A program made the translations under genes and the position numbers. The notes beneath the pieces were generated by a model, which worked only from the letters and a program-made list of their open reading frames with translations, was not told the origin of the DNA and ran no database searches. Of a stretch of DNA of 64,000 bases, positions 56,286 to 64,000 are shown in pieces (position 1 is the stretch's first letter; every line of letters begins with the position of its first letter). Location: contig OZ025252.1 of NCBI GenBank assembly GCA_964019135.1, positions 12,716,890 through 12,780,889 on the forward strand, given 5' to 3'. The DNA is from Arenicola marina (Eukaryota > Annelida > Polychaeta > Arenicolidae).

Positions 56286-58182
56286 CCTTCCCACCACCTC
56301 CTCGATCTCCCACCCTCCCTCTCTCTAACCCTCCCTCCTTCCCTCCACCTTCTCAATATCCCACCCTCCCTCTCCCTAACCCTCCCTCCTTCCCGCCACC
56401 TCCTCGATCTACCACCCTCTCCCTAACCCTCCCTCCTTCCCACCACCTCCTAGATCTCCCACCCTCCCTCTCCCTAACCCTCCCTCCTTCCCACCACCTC
56501 CTCGATCTCCCACCCTCTCCCTAACCCTCCCTCCTTCCCACCACCTCCTCGATCTCCCACCCTCCCACTCGCTAACCCTCCCTCCTTCCCACCACCTCCT
56601 CAATCTCCCACCCTCCCTCTCCCTAACCCTCCCTCCTTCCCACCACCTCCTCGATCTCCCACCCTCTCCCTAACCCACCCTCCTTCCCACCACCTCCTCG
56701 ATCTCCCACCCACCCTCTCCCTAACCCTCCCTCCTTCCCACCACCTCCTCAATCTCCCACCCTCCCTCTCCCTAACCCCCCCTCCTTCCCACCACCTCCT
56801 CAATCTCCCACCCTCCCTCTCCCTAACCCTCCCTCCTTCCCACCACCTCCTCGATCTCCCACCCTCTCCCTAACCCTCCCTCCTTCCCACCACCTCCTCG
56901 ATCTCCCACCCTCCCTCTCGCTAACCCTCCCTCCTTCCCACCACCTCCTAGATCTCCCACCCTCCCTCTCCCTAACCCTCCCTCCTTCCCACCACCTCCC
57001 CGATCTCCCACCCTCTCCCTAACCCTCCCTCCTTCCCACCACCTCCTCGATCTCCCACCCTACCTTTCGCTAACCCTCCCTCCATCCCACCACCTCCTCA
57101 ATCTCCCACCCTCCCTCTCCCTAACCCTCCCTCCTTCCCACCACCTCCTCGATCTCCCACCCTCTCCTTAACCGTCCCTCGTTCCCACCACCTCCTCAAT
57201 CTCCCACCCTCCCTCTCCCTAACCCTCCCTCCTCACCACCTCCTCAATCTCCCACCCTCTCCCTAACCCCCCCTTCTTCCCACCACCTCCTCGATCTCCC
57301 ACCCTCCCTCTCCCTAACCCTCCCTCCTTCCCACCACCTCCTCGATCTCCCACCCTCTCCCTAACCCTCCCTCCCTCCCACCACCTCCTCAATCTCCCAC
57401 CCTCCCTCTCCCTAACCCTCCCTCCTTCCCACCACCTCCTCGATCTCCCACCGTCACTCTCCCTAACCCTCCCTCCTTCCCACCACCTCCTCGATCTCCC
57501 ACCCTCCCTCTCCCTAACCCTCCCTCCTTCCCACCACCTCCTCGATCTCCCACCCTCTCCCTAACCCTCCCTCCCTCCCACCACCTCCTCGATCTCCCAC
57601 CGTCACTCTCCCTAACCCTCCCTCCTTCCCACCACCTCCTCGATCTCCCACCCTCCCTCTCCCTAACCCTCCCTCCTTCCCACCACCTCCTCGATCTCCC
57701 ACCCTCTCCCTAACCCTCCCTCCCTCCCACCACCTCCTCGATCTCCCACCGTCACTCTCCCTAACCCTCCCTCCTTCCCACCACCTCCTCGATCTCCCAC
57801 CGTCACTCTCCCTAACCCTCCCTCCTTCCCACCACCTCCTCGATCTCCCACCCTCCCTCTCCCTAACCCTCCCTCCTTCCCACCACCTCCTCGATCTCCC
57901 ACCCTCTCCCTAACCCTCCCTCCCTCCCACCACCTCCTCGATCTCCCACCGTCACTCTCCCTAACCCTCCCTCCTTCCCACCACCTCCTCGATCTCCCAC
58001 CCTCCCTCTCTCTAACCCTCCCTCCTTCCCACCACCTCCTCGATCTCCCACCCTCCCTCTCGCTAACCCTGCCTCCTTCCCACCACCTCCTCGATCTCCC
58101 TAACCCTCCCTCTCCCTAACCCTCCCTCTTTCCCACCACCTCCTCGATCGCCCTCTTCCTAACCCTCCCTCCTTCCCACCAC

Positions 58183-58286
58183 TGATTTTCAGGGTTTTAA
58201 TATTGACTAATATTGACCAATATGGCACGATATAGCCTTCCAGGCTGAAAGTGCCGTTAAGCCCCAATCAAATCAAAGCAAATCAA
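58183..58286 (+). mobile_element. SINE/LINE 3'-end insertion, copy 5 (104 bp)
   Basis: Equivalent of copy 3 at offset 2945, sharing its GCCCC variant. Confidence 0.8.
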
Positions 58287-59222
58287 CCTTCCCACCACCT
58301 CCTCGATCTCCCACCCTCCCTCTCTCTAACCCTCCCTCCTTCCCTCCACCTCCTCAATATCCCACCCTCCCTCTCCCTAACCCTCCCTCCTTCCCGCCAC
58401 CTCCTCGATCTACCACCCTCTCCCTAACCCTCCCTCCTTCCCACCACCTCCTCGATCTCCCACCCTCTCCCTAACCCTCCCTCCTTCCCACCACCTCCTC
58501 GATCTCCCACCCTCTCCCTAACCCTTCCTCCTTCCCACCACCTCCTAGATCTCCCACCCTCCCTCTCCCTAACCCTGCCTCCCCACCACCTCCTCGATCT
58601 CCCACCCTCCCTCTCCCTAACCCTCCCTCCCCACCACCTCCTCGATCTCCCACCCTCTCCCTAACCCTCCCTCCTTCCCACCACCTCCTCGATCTCCCAC
58701 CCTCTCCCTAACCCTTCCTCCTTCCCACCACCTCCTAGATCTCCCGCCCTCCCTCTCCCTAACCCTGCCTCCCCACCACCTCCTCGATCTCCCAGCCTCC
58801 CTCTCCCTAGCCCTTCCTCCTTCCCACCACCTCCTCGATCTCCCACCCTCCCTCTCGCTAACCCTCCCTCCCCACCACCTCCTCGATCTCCCACCCTCCC
58901 TCTCCCTAACCCTCCCTCCCCACCACCTCCTCGATCTCCCACCCTCCCTCTCCCTAACCCTCCCTCCTTCCCACCACCTCCTCGATCTCCCACCCTCCCT
59001 CTCGCTAACCCTCCCTCCTTCCCACCACCTCCTCGATCTCCCACCCTCCCTCTCCCTAACCCTCCCTCTTTCCCACCACCTTCTCGATCTCCCTCCCGTT
59101 TCTCCCTCCCCCTCCCTCCTTCCCATCACCTCCTCAATCTCCCTCCCCTTTCTCCCTCCCCTTCCCTTTTTCCCACGACCTCCTCGATCGCCCTCTCCCT
59201 AACCCTCCCTCCTTCGCACCAC

Positions 59223-59326
59223 TGATTTTCAGGGTTTTAATATTGACTAATATTGACCAATATGGCACGATATAGCCTTCCAGGCTGAAAGTGCCGTTAA
59301 GCCCCAATCAAATCAAAGCAAATCAA
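59223..59326 (+). mobile_element. SINE/LINE 3'-end insertion, copy 6 (104 bp)
   Basis: Same junctions, except that the left flank is mutated (CTTCGCACCAC). It is preceded by a degenerate satellite stretch (CCCGTTTCTCCCTCC). Confidence 0.8.
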
Positions 59327-61590
59327 CCTTCCCACCACCTCCTCGATCTCCCACCCTCCCTCTCTCTAACCCTCCCTCCTTCCCTCCACCTCCTCAATAT
59401 CCCACCCTCCCTCTCCCTAACCCTCCCTCCTTCCCGCCACCTCCTCGATCTACCACCCTCTCCCTAACCCTCCCTCCTTCCCACCACCTCCTTGATCTCC
59501 CACCCTCCCTCTCCCTAACCCTCCCTCCTTCCCACCACCTCCTCGATCTCCCACCCTCTCCCTAACCCTCCCTCCTTCCCACCACCTCCTCGATCTCCCA
59601 CCCTCTCTCTCGCTAACCCTCCCTCCTTCCCACCACCTCCTCAATCTCCCACCCTCCCTCTCCCTAACCCTCCCTCCTTCCCACCACCTCCTCGATCTCC
59701 CACCCTCTCCCTAACCCACCCTCCTTCCCACCACCTCCTCGATCTCCTACCCACCCTCTCCCTAACCCTCCCTCCTTCCCACCACCTCCTCAATCTCCCA
59801 CCCTCCCTCTCCCTCACCCCCCTCCTTCCCACCACCTCCTCAATCTCCCACCCTCCCTCTCCCTAACCCTCCCTCCTTCCCACCACCTCCTCGATCTCCC
59901 ACCCTCTCCCTAACCCCCCCTCCTTCCCACCACCTCCTCGATCTCCCACCCTCCCTCTCGCTAACCCTCCCTCCTTCCCACCACCTCCTAGATCTCCCAC
60001 CCTCCCTCTCCCTAACCCTCCCTCCTTCCCACCACCTCCTCGATCTCCCACCCTCTCCCTAACCCTCCCTCCTTCCCACCACCTCCTCGATCTCCCACCC
60101 TCCCTCTCGCTAACCCTCCCTCCTTCCCACCACCTCCTCAATCTCCCACCCTCCCTCTCCCTAACCCCCCCTCCTTCCCACCACCTCCTCAATCTCCCAC
60201 CCTCCCTCTCCCTAACCCCCCCCTCCTTCCCACCACCTCCTCAATCTCCCACCCTCCCTCTCCCTAACCCTCCCTCCTTCCCACCACCTCCTCGATCTCC
60301 CACCCTCCCTCTCGCTAACCCTCCCTCCTTCCCACCACCTCCTCAATCTCCCACCCTCCCTCTCCCTAACCCTCCCTCCTTCCCACCACCTCCTCAATCT
60401 CCCACCCTCTCCCTAACCCTCCCTCCTTCCCACCACCTCCTCGATCTCCCACCCTCTCCCTAACCCTCCCTCCTTCCCACCACCTCCTCAATCTCCCACC
60501 CTCCCTCTCCCTAACCCTCCCTCCTTCCCACCACCTCCTCAATCTCCCACCCTCTCTCTAACCCTCCCTCCTTCCCACCACCTCCTCGATCTCCCACCCT
60601 CCCTCTCGCTAACCCTCCCTCCTTCCCACCACCTCCTCAATCTCCCACCCTCCCTCTCCCTAACCCTCCCTCCTTCCCACCACCTCCTCAATCTCCCACC
60701 CTCTCCCTAACCCTCCCTCCTTCCCACCACCTCCTCGATCTCCCACCCTCCCTCTCCCTAACCCTCCCTCCTTCCCACCACCTCCTCAATCTCCCACCCC
60801 CCCTCTCCCTAACCCTCCCTCCTTCCCACCACCTCCTCAATCTCCCACCCTCTCCCTAACCCTCCCTCGTTCTCACCACCTCCTAGATCTCCCACCCTCC
60901 CTCTCCCTAACCCCCCTCCTTCCCACCACCTCCTTGATCTCCCACCCTCTCCCTAACCCTCCCTCCTTCCCACCTCCTCCTCGATCTCCCACCCTCTCCC
61001 TAACCGTCCCTCGTTCCCACCACCTCCTCAATCTCCCACCCTCCCTCTCCCTAACCCTCCCTCCTTCTCACCACCTCCTCGATCTCCCACTCTCTCCCTA
61101 ACCCCCCTCATTCCCACCACCTCCTCGATCTCCCACCCTCCCTCTCCCTAACCCTCCCTCCTTCCCACCACCTCCTCGATCTCCCGCCCTCTCCCTAACC
61201 CTCCCTCATTCCCACCACCTCCTCAATCTCCCACCCTCCCTCTCCCTAACCCTCCCTCCTTCCCACCACCTCCTCGGTCTCCCACCCTTCCTCTCCCTAA
61301 CCCTCCCTCCTTCCCACCACCTCCTCGATCTCCCACCCTCCCTCTCCCTAACCCTCCCTTCTTCCCACCACCTCCTCGATCTCCCACCCTCCCTCTCGCT
61401 AACCCTGCCTCCTTCCCACCACCTCCTCGATCTCCCACCCTCCCTCTCCCTAACCCTCCCTCTTTCCCACCACCTGGTCGATCTCCCTCCCCTTTCTCCC
61501 TCCCCTTCCCTTTTCCCCACGACCTCCTCGATCGCCCTCCCTCTCCCGACTCCCTCTCTCCTTCTCACCACCTCCTCGAGTTCCCTCCCT

Positions 61591-62209
61591 CCGTCTCCGG
61601 CCTCTCCCTCATCATCTTCTTACCCCCCCCTCTCCCTCTCTCGCCATAGCTACCCCCTGCGAGATAATAGGAAACTGACATGGGGAGTGGGGGTGAAAGT
61701 GTGCGGCAGCTGTCGTACGATTGACTCAAATGGGGTTTACTGCTATACGCTTGGATAGGCAGCGATCGCATCATTTAGGCGGATTTTTTCAATTGTCAAA
61801 TGTAAAATATCTATCGAAGTCGACACGAAGCATCTCTACACAGTAGATCTGTCAGTAATTTACGCTTCCAAACGCATATAAATTCATTTCGCCTATAAAT
61901 AAGTGTCTTACTTCTTTCGGACGACAGGTGAAATTGTTTTCTGCTTAAATTATTATATAATATCGTTCTGTATTTCCACAAACATCCTGGACCGCATGCT
62001 ACCAGTGCAATACGCACTGAGCCAGATTACCAAATATGCCGGTGAATAACAAGCCCTGAAAGATGTCTTCACTTGGCTTCTCCATCTACTGCGAATTCTA
62101 ATAATTGGAACTTTGGAAGGTTTGCCCCTTGGCGACCATCATCGGCTGCGCTTGGCAACTGCACTTGCCTACCTAGATACCAATATACTTATTGGGTGCA
62201 AGGGGAAGG
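61591..62209. other. Unique DNA between satellites, no gene recognised
   Basis: About 600 bases of mixed composition after a C-rich transition. Only short open frames, without motifs. Confidence 0.55.
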
Positions 62210-62410
62210 GGTAGACGGGGTGGGGGGGGGGGGGTGCAGGGGCGGAGAGGCGGGAGGGCGGGGGGGGGTGGAGAAGAGGCGGGTGTGGGGGGGGGGGGGT
62301 AGAGGAGAGGCGGGTGTGGGGGGGGGGTGGAGGAGAGGCGGGTGTGGGGAGGGGGGGTGGAGGAGAGGCGGGTGTGGGGTTGTGGGGTGGAGGAGAGGGA
62401 TGGTGGTAGG
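62210..62410. repeat. G-rich minisatellite (about 30-bp units)
   Basis: Five or six imperfect copies of a unit containing GTGGAGGAGAGGCGGGTGTG and a run of 6-10 Gs. It is unrelated in detail to the 51-bp satellite. G-quadruplex potential is on the plus strand, opposite to the main array. Open frames here on both strands are low-complexity. Confidence 0.85.
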
Positions 62411-62479
62411 GTAATGACAGGTGATGAGCCGGGAACGCCATGGCGCCTCACGATGTATGACGTTTACCTGTCCCCTTGA

Positions 62480-63415
62480 TGTCTAGTCACCTGCCCACCT
62501 GCCCACCTCCGCACCTTCCCACCTCTCCATCTCACCATCTCACCACTTCACTACCTCCCCATCTACGCTCCCCCCTCCCCACCTCTCCACCTCCCCACCT
62601 CCCCACCTCCTCTCCCCACCTCCCCATTTCCTCACGTCCCCACCTCCGCTCTCCACCTCCCCACCTCCGCTCCCCACATCCCCACCTCCGCTCCCCATCT
62701 CCTCACCTCCCCACATCCGCTCCCCACCTCTCCATGTCACCACCTCCCCACTTCACTACCTCCCCACCTCCCCACCTCCCTACCTCCCCATCTTCGCTCC
62801 CTACCTCCCCACTTCCCCAGCTCCGCTCCCCACCTTCCCACCTCCGCTCCCCACCTCCCCCCCCCCACCTCCCCTTCTCCTCACCTTCCCACCTCCGCTC
62901 CCCATCTCCCCACATACGCTCCCCACCTCACCATCTCCTCACCTTCCCACCTCCGCTCCCAATCTCCCCACCTCCGCTCGCCATCCCCCCACCTCCGCTC
63001 CCCATCTCCCCACCTCCCCATCTCCTCACCTTCCCACCTCCGCTCCACGTCTCCCCACATCCGCTCCCCACATCCGCTCCCCACCTCCCCATCTCCTCAC
63101 CTTCCCACCTCCGCTCTCCATCTCCCCACCTCCCCATCTCCTCACCTTCCCACCTCCGCTCCCCATCTCCTCACATCCGCTCCCCACCTCCCCACCTCCC
63201 CATTTCCCCACCTCCCCATCTCCCCATCTCCTCACCTTTCCACCTCCGCTCCTCATCTCCCCATCTCCGCTCCCCATCTCCCCACCTCCCCATCTCCTCA
63301 CCTTCCCACCTCCGCTCCCCATCTCCCCACCTCCCCATCTCCTCACCTTCCCACCTCCGCTCCCCGCCTCCCCACATCACCTCCCCACCTCCCCACCTGC
63401 CGAGAGCCTGTCTTG
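62480..63415. repeat. C-rich minisatellite of CTCCCCACCT decamers
   Basis: About 0.9 kb of degenerate 10-mers (CTCCCCACCT, CTCCCCATCT). A longer motif, CTCACCTTCCCACCTCCGCT, recurs irregularly every 40-90 bases. It produces a 353-codon Pro/Ser/His-rich plus-strand frame and several Gly/Trp-rich minus frames that I do not accept as genes. Confidence 0.9.
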
Positions 63416-63434
63416 ACGCGACCCTCCCTCCCTC

Positions 63435-63570
63435 CCACCCTGGAGTGGAAGGGGAGGGGAGGGTAGGGGAGATGGGAGGGGATGGGAGGGGGATCGAGCA
63501 GACCCTGGAGTGGAAGGGGAGGGGAGGGGAGGGGTAGGGGAGGTGGGAGGGATCGAGCAGACCCTGGGTG
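63435..63570. repeat. Two-copy G-rich repeat (~63 bp)
   Basis: CCCTGGAGTGGAAGGGGAGG through GATCGAGCAGA occurs twice in tandem, followed by a third start (CCCTGGGTG). Confidence 0.8.
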
Positions 63571-64000
63571 TTGGCAGACCTGGCCGACCGGGCTCTGAGA
63601 CTGGCCAGCACCGCTCGCCTTCGCTGCCGTGGTCCATTGATCGTGTTCCAGGCGGCAATCTACCACAGATACCTGTCGTGGCCAGTTTTGTCTCTATTGA
63701 TCTGCTTCACCCAGGTTCCTGGCCCACTTCTACATAATAACTTCATCGATTGCCCCTGCAGAGATTGCGCCGTTTTGTTTTTGTGCCTTGCGGAGTGCGG
63801 TTCGCCATTTCGTTTTCGTCTGGGGACCGGATGGGTAATATGACCGAGCAATTAGCTGTTGAGAACGAGATAACGAGGAAGGAATGTGTCAGTCAGGCTG
63901 AAGTGTAAACAAAAATTGCGAAAAAGCTGACGATCCGTTTTGATTTACATATGGTCTACCCTGCATATACCCTCCCACACCATCGGCTGACATTACCACG
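63571..64000. other. Unique DNA at right edge, no gene recognised
   Basis: About 430 bases of mixed composition. Short open frames on both strands (up to about 90 codons) have no recognisable domain; a partial gene continuing beyond the window cannot be excluded. Confidence 0.5.

Larger units (their letters stand above)
53030..58845. repeat. ~2,944-bp higher-order tandem duplication carrying the 104-bp insertions
   Basis: About 53.03-55.9 kb and 55.97-58.84 kb align at a 2944/2945-base offset, each containing two 104-bp insertions about 2000 bases apart. Shared markers include CCACCGTCACTC, CTACCTTTCGC and CTCCCCGATC units. A third partial copy continues past 59223. Confidence 0.85.
24293..61590. 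repeat. 37-kb minisatellite of 51/47/43-bp units with telomere-like core
   Basis: Hundreds of head-to-tail units. The plus-strand unit reads CCTTCCCACCACCTCCT, CGATCTCCCACC, CTCCCTCTC and CCTAACCCTCC in order. The full unit is 51 bp. Common shorter forms lose CTCC from the CTCCCTCTCCC stretch or CTTC before CCACCACC, giving 47 or 43 bp, so lengths change in 4-bp steps. Each unit contains CCCTAACCCT, ten bases of perfect vertebrate-type telomere repeat. The minus strand of each unit has at least four GGG tracts with 1-3 base loops. The 51-bp form is 17 codons and lacks stops in some frames, producing many glycine/arginine-rich pseudo-frames. The start is sharp; the end (about 61450-61590) decays gradually. 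Confidence 0.97.

Noticed and set aside
24282-61571. Over a hundred small Gly/Arg-rich (minus) or Pro/Ser-rich (plus) open frames
   Set aside because: They are by-products of the 51-bp (17-codon) unit and lack of stops in C-rich DNA. They change frame at every 47- or 43-bp unit and end where TAG falls in phase.
24293-61590. CRISPR array
   Set aside because: Units are directly adjacent with no unique spacers, in a eukaryotic transposon-rich context; it is a minisatellite.
24293-61590. True telomere or interstitial telomere repeat
   Set aside because: Only ten bases of telomere repeat per unit, embedded in unrelated sequence. There is no run of perfect CCCTAA hexamers anywhere in the window.
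62476-63537. 353-codon Pro/Ser/His-rich plus-strand frame
   Set aside because: A translation of the CTCCCCACCT minisatellite, with no non-repetitive core.
1-64000. tRNA, rRNA or other structured RNA genes
   Set aside because: I looked for tRNA B-box-like GGTTCGAATCC strings and rRNA-like segments by eye and found none. A covariance-model scan would be decisive.

Overview
This is an animal nuclear DNA window, probably from an invertebrate. The signs are a Tx1/L1-type LINE, a Ty3/Gypsy LTR retrotransposon primed by tRNA-Leu, a hAT-type MITE, a SINE/LINE 3' tail with (ATCAA)n repeats, and kilobases of satellite DNA. There are no prokaryotic operons and no convincing host protein-coding gene. 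The species cannot be fixed from sequence alone. A 200-base N gap lies at 38-237.

Layout. 238-9492 is mostly unannotatable intergenic DNA. It holds two promoter-motif-like tandem arrays: a 44-bp repeat with CACGTG E-boxes (about 1853-2975) and a 30-bp repeat with TGACGTCA CRE palindromes (about 8333-8640). 9493-10962 is a 1.47-kb element with 146-bp terminal inverted repeats. 11390-16572 is a minus-strand LINE. Its ORF1 carries an unusual CCHC knuckle followed by a NADAR (YbiA-like) domain. Its ORF2 is broken by an endonuclease deletion, one in-frame stop and one homopolymer frameshift. The LINE sits exactly between two ~1.29-kb direct repeats (10096-11389, and 16573-17396 plus 23359-23820), which look like a giant target-site duplication. 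The right copy is interrupted by a full-length, apparently intact Ty3/Gypsy element (17397-23358). That element has LTRs that read as identical (363 bp), a tRNA-Leu primer site, gag and pol, and a recognisable -1 frameshift signal (G GGA AAC plus a possible pseudoknot). The left copy preserves the empty site, so insertion order can be read: MITE first, then the LINE and duplication, then Gypsy.

24293-61590 (about 37 kb, 58% of the window) is one minisatellite of 51/47/43-bp units. Each unit contains the telomere-like core CCCTAACCCT, and on the minus strand a strong G-quadruplex motif. It has several layers of higher-order duplications (about 0.4, 0.49, 0.67, 1.6, 2.0, 2.94 and 3.53 kb). A 104-bp retroposon tail with a 12-bp target-site duplication was inserted once and then amplified to six copies along with the array. 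62210-63570 holds further G- or C-rich minisatellites of different sequence. The many small reading frames in these arrays are by-products of repeat length and C-richness.

How it works together: only the retrotransposons encode proteins. The Gypsy element could be autonomous. The LINE copy is dead in ORF2, but its ORF1 is intact and encodes a predicted ADP-ribose-handling domain, the most biologically suggestive item here.
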